Origin: Nemertoderma westbladi
Taxonomy: Eukaryota > Xenacoelomorpha > Nemertodermatida > Nemertodermatidae
Direction of reading: 5' to 3'
DNA: 35,064 nucleotides
NCBI GenBank assembly: GCA_032718475.1
Contig: JAUCBJ010007672.1
Location: 1 to 35,064 of the forward strand
Every line of letters starts with the position of its first letter. The stretch's first letter is position 1. A program made the translations under genes and the position numbers. This document shows positions 10,627 to 21,800 of the stretch, piece by piece. The notes under the pieces are model-generated. The model saw only the letters and a list, made by a program, of their open reading frames with translations, made no database searches and was not told where the DNA came from.

Positions 10627-10947
10627 CTATGATAAAATAACACCGTTATACAACATTAATATCACCGTTTTCAAAAAATAGAAATTAGATTGCTTGAAAT
10701 TTGAAATATAGATAGGTTCAACTAACTCCTCATTTTAGCTATAAGCATTTAAAAAATATGTATACATTGATATTGCACCATTCGTACACATCAGTTATTC
10801 CTAAACCTTATAGCTATTTGTTGGTACTGATGGAAAGGTGACCATGTGGCATGGTCATGTGACATGCCAACCAAAATGTTAAAACTTTGCAAATTATATT
10901 TTACATATAATAAGTACCGGACTGATGAGATAAACATTGGTTGTCAC
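10627..10947. other. Short GALNT intron
   Basis: A 321-bp intron on the minus strand, AT-rich. Donor GTGACA at 10947-10942 is slightly weak. The plus-strand ORF crossing into 11043 is a shadow of the next exon. Confidence 0.6.
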
Positions 10948-11039
10948 TGGTTCCGGTTGGTTCCTGAATTCGTCACCAAGATTTCTGAAGTCCGCTTCTA
11001 TCCCATTCCATTCATGAGCACCACTTTCGTCGCCATTCT
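10948..11039 (-). CDS. GALNT stem-region exon
   Basis: A 92-nt exon lies behind a strong acceptor (TTTTTTTTCAG at 11040-11050). It encodes NGDESGAHEWNGIEADFRN followed by LGDEFRNQPEP, a hydrophilic stem like the poorly conserved segment between membrane anchor and GPGE box in GALNTs. It begins with two bases completing a codon and ends in phase 0, and joins exon A as NQPEPVPPDEP. The identity rests on reading-frame continuity, splice sites and position, as the stem itself is not diagnostic. The exon with the start codon and anchor lies upstream (higher coordinates) and was not found. Confidence 0.65.
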
Positions 11040-11052
11040 CTGAAAAAAAATA

Positions 11053-11570
11053 TCCACAATTACAGTGTTAAAAGGAGTACAATTTTACTTTTATAATTTC
11101 CAGATTCCCTATTATGACAGGAACTCCCTAATGGGAATCCCAAAAAATATTCCACAACATAGCCTTTTATTGCATCTAATGTCTATTTAAGTTCGTCTGG
11201 ACATTTGTCTACAGTAAAAAACACCAGACAATTTGATGATGCGCTATCGGCACCTATCTATTACTACTAATCACATTTTGCGGAATTTTAATGATTAATA
11301 TTTTACTCATTCTATAGAAACATTTGTTATGCCATGGCTGTATAATAATATATTATAAATTTGTTTCATAAAAGCGATAAAACAATACATTAATCAACTA
11401 CACAATTGAGTAGGAAAAGTAGATAATTATAACATCTAAGTTAATGCTTAGATATTGCTGAATCTAGTTAGAAAAGGTGGCAAAGGCCTGGGAAGTGTCA
11501 TATCAGGGTCAGTCCATGGCACTAGACATCACTGTCATATCCAATCACTCCAATCACGAACATTCTCTAT
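11053..11570. other. Non-coding sequence, nothing recognised
   Basis: AT-rich and unique. It should be the GALNT intron upstream of the stem exon. No anchor-type exon is visible on the minus strand. Confidence 0.45.
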
Positions 11571-11785
11571 GGTAGGGGTATATCATCCCTCCAACCAGGA
11601 ACCCTCTATGGTAGGGGTATTGGTTCTTGTCATATCCTCCCTCCAATCAGGAACTCTCTATGGTAGGGGTATTGGTTCTTGTCATATCCTCCCTCCAACC
11701 AGGAACCCTCTATGGTAGGGGTATTGGTTCTTGTCATATCCTCCCTCCAATCAGGAACTCTCTATGGTAGGGGTATTGCTTCTAT
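11571..11785. repeat. 52-bp tandem repeat, about 4 copies
   Basis: GGTAGGGGTATTGGTTCTTG starts recur at 11610, 11662, 11714 and 11766 (52-bp spacing), with a shorter 39-bp first unit at 11571. Units carry CCTCCCTCCAATCAGGAACTC/CCAACCAGGAACCCT variants that alternate. The 87-aa ORF across it is a repeat artefact. Confidence 0.93.
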
Positions 11786-11799
11786 GTATCTTGAGCCAT

Positions 11800-12840
11800 A
11801 ATCAATAAGGGGAGGACATTTGGAATGTTCGATCTCTGCACTGTCTCTATAGCAATGCGCTCCAAAGGTTGGAAGATTGCAGACTGGCTCATTGGCTGGG
11901 GGAAAGGAAATTCCGCAGCCAGTTTATACATATGACAGGTTACATCTCAAGTAATTCCAGGCCACCACACGTTCTTAGTTAAGTTAGGACATCACGTGCT
12001 AACTGAAGCGTCTCTGATCTTATTCATAGTTCATTTTTAATAGTATGGTAGTACCTACCATACTAGTTCAGTTCCAGCAAGATAATTCAAATTCCCATCC
12101 GGCCGATAAGCTATTAATAATTATCTTGGATATCTCTATCTGGCGGCATACAGTGTGGAGCAATAAAATATACTTGATAATTTAACTAGTTGTCTGATAC
12201 GGTATGTTATGTCACTGAAGTTAGGAATAAATTTTGCAAGATAGGTTGACATGCCTAGAATTCAACGACATTCAGGTGCAGATGTTGGTATTGGTAGGAT
12301 TCTAATAGCTGATACTTTCTTGGGGTCCGGGGAGATCAACTCCCTGTTAATAAGTGACCAAGATCGGTAATTTCAGTCTTCTAAACTCGAATTTTGGAGG
12401 TTGTAACACAATCTGGGAATGAGCATACAGTTTCAAAACTTTAGCTAAGCGCCCATCATGTTCAGCAAGGGTTTTACCATCATGGACTAGGAAGTCATCC
12501 TCCAGTACAATAGTACCTGCTGGTATATCATGCAAGGCTTCTGCTATCATTTAATGCTAAATTTTAGTCTGCAGAGGTTACTCCATATGGAAGTTGGACA
12601 TAAACTAGAAAACTTAGCCAGACCTAATTGATGGAACCCAGAGCCGGCATCAAGTTTAGAAAAATATAGACTATCCTAACAATTTCTCGGGGTGTAGGAA
12701 CTAATACTCTTTTCTGAAGAACATCTTTGAAGCAATCTTAAGTCGAGGCAAACACACATTTTTCCATTCCTTCGTCTTCCAAACTACTACAGGACTAACC
12801 CATTCTACAGGAGATATGTACATTTTATATTATGGACTTA
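11800..12840 (-). pseudogene. Decayed Ty3/Gypsy pol remnant
   Basis: Minus-strand fragments follow the order of a Ty3/Gypsy polymerase. EWVSPVVV-like and VCL sequence lies near 12740-12810 and FSKLDAGSGFHQ near 12630-12670. Then comes LEDDFLVHDGKTLAEHDGRL near 12440-12510, where the catalytic (Y/F)xDD box is degraded to LEDD, and QPPKFEFRRLKLP near 12365-12400. KNVWWPGIT near 11960-11980 resembles the integrase zinc-finger end. Frames are split by many stops and no LTRs were recognised. RT assignment is fairly firm, integrase tentative. Confidence 0.65.
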
Positions 12841-13039
12841 CCAGTTAATCTTTCCTTGTTGTAACAGATTCCATACAGTGCCAGTATATTAATGTTCACA
12901 AAAATATATATCACCCCAACCAGAATGACAACCTTGCAGAAAGTCGATAGCTTGCGTGTCGACTTGGAGGGCGCCAAAACTTGAAAATCTACAGCCATAT
13001 TTAATTATTCACAAAGATATTTGCATTTATCACTCTAAG

Positions 13040-14385
13040 TCCAGTTCAGAGATACACTTTTCCAATGAGCAGAGAAGCCTTTTGGCTCCCTTTAGTGATT
13101 CTGACAATACCATACCCCTAAGTCATCAGCAAAGTCTAGATCAGTAAGGTTCTTTGATGGATTTCCTCTACTACTTAGGGGGTGTTACCATCATCACCCC
13201 ATATTTACTAAGCTGGTCTAAGGACATGCGTAGAACATAATCAACCACAATTATGAATAAGAATTGTGCAAGTGTGTCACCCTGAAGTACCCCCAATAGG
13301 CTCTCGAATGCATCTGTCACCATCGGCAGTAGACACAAATGTGGTGGATCCATCGTAAAGTGATCTGATAGCTGCAATAATTTCCTCAGGAATCCCATAT
13401 GCTGCCAGTATGTTGAACATACGTGGTCGGGAGACTGAGTCGAAGCCTTTAACGAAGTCAACAAAGATAATAGCCTGTTGTCTGTCTTTCTTTTTTGATA
13501 ACTCTTTGATTATCCTTCTGAGTGCTAGAATAGGCTCCATGGTTCCACGCCCTTTACGGAACCCATTTTGTTCCAACATAACAGTCACTCTACAGGATCC
13601 CTGATGCTATATAATAGAATTATGTTGTATAGCTTTGCAGCAATCGAGATTAACGAGATTCCACGAAAAGATCCATGGATTGTTAGGTTTCCCTTCTTTG
13701 AGGCATGGACCAACTTATTTGATTTCATTTCTTGAGGGACTCTCTTTGTCCTATACATGTCCAGAATATGGGGTGAATGAGCTCCAAACACTCAGGAATT
13801 TTAAGACTTCAGGGGGTACGCCATCTAATCCACTGGCACGATTGGTCTTGATGCTCCTAGCTGCAGTCTTGATTTCAGCAAAGGATATGTCACCAATGGG
13901 GATATCTGTGTACACAGACTCAGATACATGATGTACATCAAAGTTATCAGGCAATACCCTGTCATTGTGTGGAAGCTTCTCAAATAGGGCCTTCCAACCT
14001 TTGATATGATCAAGATATGGAGATGAAGCCTTAACCTTTGTGGTTGGTTGGCTTTTCTTCCCAGTGAGCAGGTTTATTGATTGCCATGCCTGGGCTGATT
14101 GCCTGTTATCATCAACGTTATTAATGGCTTCAAATGACCAGGTTACTGCCTGTTAAGGGATCTATAGATGCAGTCTTAACTGCATTCTTGGGTGTCCTAG
14201 TTTGCCCGACCCAGCGGGACTCTTACTGCCCCTTAGAGAGGTCATTTCGGCACTTCCGAATTCTGTGGTCAATCCAGGGGGCCTTTTTTAACATAGATAC
14301 ATTACACGCTCAGCGGCTCAATATGACTTTTACAAGAATAGACTCCTCACAACGACCCTTGAGTTTTCAAGGTACTTTGGTTTAG
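13040..14385 (-). pseudogene. LINE family A fragment: RT N-terminal half and palm
   Basis: A frameshifted non-LTR retrotransposon piece reads, from high to low coordinates: APWIDHRIRKCRNDLSKGQ (about 14270), KTASIDPLTG (14150), SIKTNRASGLDGVPPEVLKF (13830), RTKRVPQEMKSNKL (13730), FRGISLISIAAKLYN (13650), QNGFRKGRGTMEPILALRRI (13540), IFVDFVKGFDSVSRPRMFNI (13440), LFIIVVDYVLRMSLD (13230) and NLTDLDFADDLG (13130). DFVKGFD and FADD are the catalytic aspartates of RT domains A and C. Several frames and stops show it is dead. The same family appears at 17329, 30900 and 33095. Confidence 0.88.
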
Positions 14386-15313
14386 AATGAACAACTCAAG
14401 GAATGAAAACCTCCAACCCTTCATTTACAAAAAATATCTAAAAATACATCTCATAGCCTTACTATTAAATTTTAACAAAAATCTTAATGTATTATTAAGA
14501 TTTTTGTTACAATTTAATTGATTAAATCAAACACAATAGTTATCTAAATGATTTGCGCCTGGCATTGTTTGGTAAAGTGTAGGTCTGGGCATGGAACTGA
14601 TATCGTACTAAACTAATTACATATTCCAGTTAATATTTATTATAATTAATATAATATAATATAATTATATAATTAATTAATAGTTATTGATCGGCTGCAG
14701 TAATTTAAGTTAATTTCAATTAACCAAAAGAAATGAATAGTTCAATAGTTCAGTGCTGTAAGTGAAATTACTAAATAAAGTAAGACGTTAAGTAATACAT
14801 CTATATTTCCCCACCTTCATAACAGTGACTATCTACTGCATTTCATTATATCATTCCTACTATGCACTCATGTTATTGGGTACTGTATGTTAACAGTAAC
14901 AATAGTATTCTAGAGTGAGGAAGGTGGCGCCCATACCATAAACACGACAGTATTGCGCAATAAAAATTCAATTTAGTGTTTCATCTCAGTTTGCTTTACG
15001 ATCATCATTTGCACAAATAATTTTATGGCGGCTGAATGCCTCAAACAATTTATATGATGTTGACAACCACGACTTTAGAGGGATTGTAATATTAATATTA
15101 AAACAATAAAATAGGACATTGGGAAATCATGTTTATGCATTTGGGGCTGATGGTAACATACATTGGGGGTGGGTGGTTTCAACTCTGTTCGGTGGTACGG
15201 TAGGATTTCTAATTTATTGGTCATTGTCTTAATTTAGTGGTGCAGTTTTGTTAGGGTAGAGGTGGGGTTCGTGGCACACTGCTGATGAGGAGAACCACGA
15301 ATCCCAGGGTTCA
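14386..15313. other. AT-rich non-coding DNA with hairpin
   Basis: Contains the inverted repeat at 14464-14518, an ATAATATA-rich low-complexity stretch at 14630-14690, and a perfect 12-bp palindrome TATTGCGCAATA near 14953. No gene seen. Confidence 0.5.
14464..14518. repeat. 25-bp-arm inverted repeat
   Basis: Arms 14464-14488 and 14494-14518 pair with a single mismatch around a 5-bp loop (GTATT). The inner 16 bp (TAACAAAAATCTTAAT) are perfect. It could be a solo hairpin of a small inverted-repeat transposon or a transcribed stem-loop. The sequence does not decide which. Confidence 0.85.
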
Positions 15314-15535
15314 GTGTTTAAATCTCCGAAACCCTTTTATTTTTATAAAATTTATTACTTAGACTTACCTTTTCGGCGGACAAAATGTCCTATATTTTTC
15401 GTAATTTATGGGATAGCCTATTTCGTGCAATACTTACCGGAACCTGTAGTTACTGTATGGTTTGGTGCAATTTTTCTTGTGGTAGTTGGGTTGGGTTATG
15501 TAGCACTAAAATCGATTTGGTATTTTGTTTTTTGA
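15314..15535 (+). other. Hydrophobic ORF of unknown nature
   Basis: An open frame of up to 73 codons has no ATG near its start. It encodes two likely membrane segments (PIFFVIYGIAYFV and TVWFGAIFLVVVGLGYVAL). A possible acceptor (TTATTACTTAG) stands at 15352-15362. I do not recognise the family. It may be an exon of an unidentified membrane protein or a chance frame in T-rich DNA. Confidence 0.2.
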
Positions 15536-16496
15536 TGGGCCTAGTGCCTGAGTACTAACAGTGGCCCAAGTGGCCCTAAATGCTAGGTAGTATCTGAGGG
15601 AATAGACCCCATGTCCTATTTTATTGTTCAAACAATTTACTAATTTTTAAAGTTTTATTCATCAACCATCATAATTTTCCGATTTTTTAATTCCGGGGTG
15701 AAAAGCATCTGATTTTAACCCGAGCTTCTTGATATCAAGAAATAGTCAACGATATCAACTCGGGATGAAAGTCTAAAGAAATAGTCAACGATATCAAAGG
15801 AGGTGCCACCTGTGGCTGCATAGACCCTCAGACCCTCTTACTGGAGCAAATCTAGTCATGTAACCCCCCCCCCCCCCACCGAAATAAAAAAAAATAGGGC
15901 CTCTAAATAAACAAAATTGGTCCCGAAGAAAAAAAGAGCTCCTGCATGCCCCCCCCCCCCCCCCCCAGTGTGTGGGGATGGGGGCGTGGGGGGGGGGGGG
16001 GGGGTGTACAAGACTGAGATAATTCCCTCTTGAAATAATTATCGTTTATTGTTTTGGTTAGAAAAGACCGTCTATGTAACCTGCCCCTTTTCTTCAATTG
16101 GTAATTTTATCGTTTATTGTTTTGGTTAGAAAAGACCGACTATGCAACCTGCTCCTTTCTTTTAATTGAAGAAATGCATACATAAAAAGTAATTCTGCGG
16201 ACAACAAAAGTATTATGCAAAATTCATAAAAAATTGCGGACAAATATGTCAAATGAACGGACATAAAAAATTACTGCTAAAAAGCATTATGCTTTATTAT
16301 GCTGCCTGTATATGTATATGGCAAAACGAACTTAGATCCTATGTATAGAGTATGTACAGTATAAGTCAGAAACAACTAAATAATTTTTTGCAACTAGAGG
16401 GGAGTTATCTCAGCCTAAGGGGAGTGTTCTCAGCCTATATGCTGAGAAGACTGGGGAGTGTTCTCAGCCTAGGCTGAGATAACTGGGGAGTCATGT
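15536..16496. other. Low-complexity and small-repeat region
   Basis: Poly-C (15863-15878, 15950-15966) and poly-G (15989-16002) tracts; the second poly-C and the poly-G form an inverted pair. AAATAGTCAACGATATCAA occurs twice (about 15740 and 15779). A 68-bp direct repeat starting ATCGTTTATTG lies at 16041 and 16109. Near 16395-16490, GGGGAGT...CTCAGCCTA motifs repeat in both orientations and can fold on themselves. No gene seen. Confidence 0.6.
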
Positions 16497-16940
16497 GGAC
16501 GGTGTTATGCAAAAGGGTGTTATCCCACATTTTGTTGAAATTGAGTTTTTGGTATCATTCGATAGAGGAAAGTGTAATCTACCTAATTATGAGATCCTAT
16601 TGCCCAATAATACAAAGAAATGCCTTAAAAATATAAGAAAGTTAAGCCACAATCCGGATTTGTGATTAGTCAAAGAGTGTTAAACCACAAATAATATTGC
16701 AAAAAAGATTTAATCCACATAATAATTGTGTGGCTTGACATCTTTTTGCAAGTAGGCCTACAGTATGACACCTTTTGACAATTTAACGTTTTGCCAAATA
16801 TGAAGTTTTCCAAAAGGTGTTAAGCCACATTTTGATCAATATTTCGGAGAAAATGCTATATTCTAGCACAAAAACTTGAAAACATCGATTATCTCAAATT
16901 GAACTTTTGTGGCTTAACACCCTTTTGCATAACACCGTCC
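16497..16940. mobile_element. 444-bp MITE with ATGT target duplication
   Basis: Terminal inverted repeats of roughly 45-50 bp start GGACGGTGTTATGCAAAAGG at the left and end with its complement at the right. The element is flanked by ATGT on both sides (16493-16496 and 16941-16944), as a 4-bp target-site duplication. It contains no transposase. The interior repeats a GTTAAGCCACA-like motif several times in both orientations. The terminal sequence does not let me name the superfamily. Confidence 0.88.
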
Positions 16941-16944
16941 ATGT

Positions 16945-17328
16945 TTGGTGGGATCTTATCTGGGCACCTTAGCCGGGATTTGTTTCTGTGTCGTGGGATA
17001 TCTGGATTTAATAAGGCGTACAAAGCGAATAGTACTAACACTGCCTTTCATCGAATTATGTTCAACCCAAGCTCAAAATTAAACTAATACAATACCCAAA
17101 TAAACGTTCTCAAATAGACAGGCCATGCCCATGTCCATGCAGTTTGGAGGGGGTGGGGGGAGGGGGGAGGGGGATATCAAGCCCCCTACCCCCCCCCCCC
17201 CCCTGGACGCGCCCCTGAGTATACCTATCTCACCCAGCCCCTTTGGTCTGGCTCTGTTGCCATGGCTAATATGGAAGTATTGGCTATGTGGGGTCATGGT
17301 GTGCTTGGGGGCCGGCGTGCTCTGGGCC
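16945..17328. other. Non-coding with G-rich and C-rich tracts
   Basis: At 17143-17172 a G-rich run (GGAGGGGGTGGGGGGAGGGG and on) has enough G-runs for a G-quadruplex. It is followed by a long C tract at 17184-17203. ORFs of both strands across this patch are composition artefacts. Confidence 0.55.
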
Positions 17329-17640
17329 CCAGGTGTCTCATTGGTTCCCCCAAGCTTGACACTAGAACAAAACCGCCTCCGCTTTGCAGGACATTGCTTT
17401 CGCCGTGAGGACCAGCCAGTGTGTAATCTTGTACTTTGGCAGCCTCATGGAGTGAATAAGCATGGTGGACAGCACATGACGTTCTTGAGACGCATCTTAA
17501 AGGACACTGGCCTGGAAGATGCGGATGATCTAGCTAACGTCATGGGTGATAGGGAGTTGTGGCGGCGCAATTTTACAGACAGGCAGGCACAGAATTCTTA
17601 AAAATGGAGTTGCAATACAGATACTAGTAGTAGCGAATTC
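17329..17640 (+). pseudogene. LINE family A fragment: 3' end
   Basis: In frame to a TAA at 17599-17601, it encodes GVSLVPPSLTLEQNRLRFAG, HCFRREDQPVCNLVLWQPHG, and then LKDTGLEDADDLANVMGDRE and LWRRNF. This is the C-terminal tail after the RT of the LINE also found at 30952-31551, with about 90% residue identity by eye. After the stop, the short 3' tail (ATGGAGTTGCAATACAGATACTA) resembles the 3' end of the 30.9-kb copy. It is truncated at its 5' end, as LINE insertions usually are. Confidence 0.88.
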
Positions 17641-18596
17641 AAGGAAACGGATTTAACCATTACGGCAAGGTGATTATAATCAAGTCCTTGATGAGATTGC
17701 AGTTCTCGCCTGTTGCAAAGCTCGCTTCGCTAGAGATCGGACATTGAGTCGTCTCACATTGCAATCTTATAAATTTTAACAATACAGTTTTACAGTACAA
17801 GACTTAAATAGTTATAATAAATACAATATAAAACCTATAAACAAATTTTATATAAACCGCGGTACCAGATGACTGACTAATAGCTACCGAATAATTAATA
17901 AAATAAAATAATAGAGTTTGGTCGACATATAAAAAGCAGCACCATCATGTAGACCAGTCGTTGACACTTTTAATTCGTCGTCCATGGAAGCAATGGGAAG
18001 CGTTACGGATGAGTGAGAACTTATTATTTATTATACAATGACGCTAACGCAAGCTGTTCCTCACACTACAATGGTGAGAAAGAGAGAGAGAGCAATAATT
18101 AATAAAAAATATTCGCTTTGACTGACACATACAGTACCACTTTTGTTCCCAAATACAGTATGTGCTTATACGATAATCCACGAATTAAACGATAAAGGGC
18201 CGAGTATGGGCAGTGCAGAAGTAATGCGTACAGCAGCAGTAGATATGATAGAATAGCAGCAGAGCATCAGTGTGTGCTCACAGTTTGGCTTTGTTATTAA
18301 TAATTATTGCTTTTTTGTCAGAAAGCTGTTGCCACCACCTACAGTATCTAGAGTAAGCCCACTTGTGTTATGTAAGCCACGCTGGTGAATGCATTGCCAA
18401 TAGTTTTACCGAACAAAATAATTGTTTTTTTTTATATAGTTAAAAGTATTATATAAAAACATAAAACTAATTACTGTAATGTTCAAATCGTATAATTAAA
18501 TATGTAATTGTACCCGAATATTTTCTGTATCTCGAGAATCACGGGGTCCTACGACACCCACTCAGTCAATTTACCTAGGACACTTTATTGGCTGAA
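17641..18596 (+). other. 5' flank and probable 5' UTR of Gal3ST-like gene
   Basis: AT-rich, with short out-of-frame ATGs, for example the mini-ORF at 17983 and a GA-rich run at 18079-18093. A possible 5' UTR intron could use donor ATG|GTGAGA (18074) and acceptor TTTTTTTTTATATAG (ends 18439), but this is only inferred. Confidence 0.35.
17928..17936 (+). promoter_or_regulatory. Candidate TATA box
   Basis: TATAAAAAG stands 660 bp upstream of the Gal3ST start codon on the same strand. A start site would be expected near 17958. It is supported only by motif and position. Confidence 0.35.
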
Positions 18597-18795
18597 ATGG
18601 AATTAAATGTTAATTCTAATAATTGTTGGAAATATATTACATTTAAATGGGTTAGTAAATGGATGATAATTTTGTTACTCGCACTGATATTAGCGGCACT
18701 TATTATCCGGAAGTATCCCTATGTGCAAACACCGATCATTTGGAATCCTGTATCTCCAACTAGGACACTTCGTGATTCCAGCAATTCAGATCCAA
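18597..18795 (+). CDS. Gal3ST-like sulfotransferase exon 1 (signal anchor)
   Basis: Encodes residues 1-66 of a type II Golgi membrane protein. It has a short cytosolic tail with Lys/Trp, one hydrophobic anchor at residues 22-37 (MIILLLALILAALII), then a Pro/Ser-rich stem. The ATG at 18597 follows GCTGAA, and the frame upstream has no other ATG close by. The exon ends at a strong donor, CAA|GTGAGA (18796), after one base of a codon. That phase is exactly the one required by the exon at 29727. Reading through into the intron meets a stop at 18855. The anchor alone is not family-specific. The link to exon 2 rests on strand, phase, donor and the expected anchor-to-domain distance of about 45 residues. 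Confidence 0.8.
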
Positions 18796-18849
18796 GTGAG
18801 ATTTTATTCGCTATTTTTTTGCATTTCAATTTTAAAGAGTTAAAAATTG

Positions 18850-21800
18850 CAAACTAAACCTCCCGCCCATTATACAGCACTACACAGTAGCAAACTAAAC
18901 CTCCCATAATACAGCACTACACTGTAGCAAACTAAACCTCCCATAATACAGCACTACACAGTAGCAAACTAAACCTCCCGCCCATTATACAGCACTACAC
19001 AGTAGCAAACTAAACCTCCCATAATACAGCACTACACTGTAGCAAACTAAACCTCCCATAATACAGCACTACACTGTAGCAAACTAAACCTCCCATAATA
19101 CAGCAGCACTACACAGTAGCAAACTAAACCTCCCATAATACAGCAGCACTACACAGTAGCAAACTAAACCTCCCATAATACAGCAGCACTACACAGTAGC
19201 AAACTAAACCTCCCTCCCATAATACAGCACTACACAGTAGCAAACTAAACCTCCCATAATACAGCACTACACAGTAGCAAACTAAACCTCCCATAATACA
19301 GCAGCACTACACAGTAGCAAACTAAACCTCCCATAATACAGCACTACACAGTAGCAAACTAAACCTCCCATAATACAGCAGCACTACACAGTAGCAAACT
19401 AAACCTCCCATAATACAGCACTACACAGTAGCAAACTAAACCTCCCATAATACAGCACTACACAGTAGCAAACTAAACCTCCCATAATACAGCACTACAC
19501 AGTAGCAAACTAAACCTCCCATAATACAGCACTACACAGTAGCAAACTAAACCTCCCATAATACAGCACTACACAGTAGCAAACTAAACCTCCCATAATA
19601 CAGCACTACACAGTAGCAAACTAAACCTCCCATAATACAGCACTACACAGTAGCAAACTAAACCTCCCATAATACAGCACTACACAGTAGCAAACTAAAC
19701 CTCCCGCCCATTATACAGCACTACACAGTAGCAAACTAAACCTCCCATAATACAGCACTACACAGTAGCAAACTAAACCTCCCGTAATACAGCACTACAC
19801 AGTAGCAAACTAAACCTCCCATAATACAGCACTACACAGTAGCAAACTAAATCTCCCATAATACAGCACTACACAGTAGCAAACTAAACCTCCCATAATA
19901 CAGCACTACACAGTAGCAAACTAAACCTCCCATAATACAGCACTACACAGTAGCAAACTAAACCTCCCGCCCATTATACAGCACTACACAGTAGCAAACT
20001 AAACCTCCCATAATACAGCACTACACAGTAGCAAACTAAACCTCCCATAATACAGCACTACACAGTAGCAAACTAAACCTCCCATAATACAGCAGCACTA
20101 CACAGTAGCAAACTAAACCTCCCATAATACAGCACTACACAGTAGCAAACTAAACCTCCCATAATACAGCACTACACAGTAGCAAACTAAACCTCCCATA
20201 ATACAGCAGCACTACACAGTAGCAAACTAAACCTCCCATAATACAGCACTACACAGTAGCAAACTAAACCTCCCATAATACAGCACTACACAGTAGCAAA
20301 CTAAACCTCCCATAATACAGCAGCACTACACAGTAGCAAACTAAACCTCCCATAATACAGCAGCACTACACAGTAGCAAACTAAACCTCCCATAATACAG
20401 CACTACACAGTAGCAAACTAAACCTCCCATAATACAGCACTACACAGTAGCAAACTAAACCTCCCATAATACAGCACTACACAGTAGCAAACTAAACCTC
20501 CCATAATACAGCAGCACTACACAGTAGCAAACTAAACCTCCCATAATACAGCACTACACAGTAGCAAACTAAACCTCCCATAATACAGCAGCACTACACA
20601 GTAGCAAACTAAACCTCCGCCCATTATACAGCACTACACAGTAGCAAACTAAACCTCCCATAATACAGCACTACACAGTAGCAAACTAAACCTCCCATAA
20701 TACAGCACTACACAGTAGCAAACTAAACCTCCCATAATACAGCACTACACAGTAGCAAACTAAACCTCCCATAATACAGCAGCACTACACAGTAGCAAAC
20801 TAAACCTCCCGCCCATTATACAGCACTACACAGTAGCAAACTAAACCTCCCATAATACAGCAGCACTACACAGTAGCAAACTAAACCTCCCATAATACAG
20901 CAGCACTACACAGTAGCAAACTAAACCTCCGCCCATTATACAGCACTACACAGTAGCAAACTAAACCTCCCATAATACAGCACTACACTGTAGCAAACTA
21001 AACCTCCCATAATACAGCAGCACTACACAGTAGCAAACTAAACCTCCCATAATACAGCACTACACAGTAGCAAACTAAACCTCCCATAATACAGCAGCAC
21101 TACACAGTAGCAAACTAAACCTCCCATAATACAGCACTACACAGTAGCAAACTAAACCTCCCATAATACAGCACTACACAGTAGCAAACTAAACCTCCCA
21201 TAATACAGCAGCACTACACAGTAGCAAACTAAACCTCCCATAATACAGCACTACACAGTAGCAAACTAAACCTCCCATAATACAGCACTACACTGTAGCA
21301 AACTAAACCTCCCATAATACAGCACTACACAGTAGCAAACTAAACCTCCCATAATACAGCACCTACACAGTAGCAAACTAAACCTCCCATAATACAGCAC
21401 TACACAGTAGCAAACTAAACCTCCCATAATACAGCACTACACAGTAGCAAACTAAACCTCCCATAATACAGCAGCACTACACAGTAGCAAACTAAACCTC
21501 CCATAATACAGCACTACACAGTAGCAAACTAAACCTCCCATAATACAGCACCACACAGTAGCAAACTAAACCTCCCATAATACAGCACTACACAGTAGCA
21601 AACTAAACCTCCCATAATACAGCACTACACAGTAGCAAACTAAACCTCCCATAATACAGCACTACACAGTAGCAAACTAAACCTCCCATAATACAGCACT
21701 ACACAGTAGCAAACTAAACCTCCCATAATACAGCAGCACTACACAGTAGCAAACTAAACCTCCCATAATACAGCAGCACTACACAGTAGCAAACTAAACC

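Noticed and set aside
11455-11718. 87-aa ORF on the plus strand
   Set aside because: It is made by the 52-bp tandem repeat, with no domain and a period not divisible by three.
12956-13147. 63-aa plus-strand ORF
   Set aside because: It is the complement of the decayed LINE RT (NLTDLDFADDLG on the minus strand).
13410-13931. Plus-strand ORFs of 64 and 98 aa
   Set aside because: They are shadows of the minus-strand LINE family A reverse transcriptase.
15255-15305. Hammerhead-like CTGATGA with flanking complementary GGTTCGTGG/CCACGAA
   Set aside because: The required GAAA after stem II is absent (ACGAAT instead), and the stem spans the motif wrongly for a hammerhead.
17079-17297. Minus-strand ORF rich in Pro and Gly
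   Set aside because: It reads through homopolymer G and C tracts and has no conserved features.
11040-18500. Search for the GALNT first exon with membrane anchor on the minus strand
   Set aside because: No ATG-led frame with a hydrophobic anchor and a phase-1 donor could be supported. The strong minus-strand donors near 15365 and 15433 have stops in all frames upstream.
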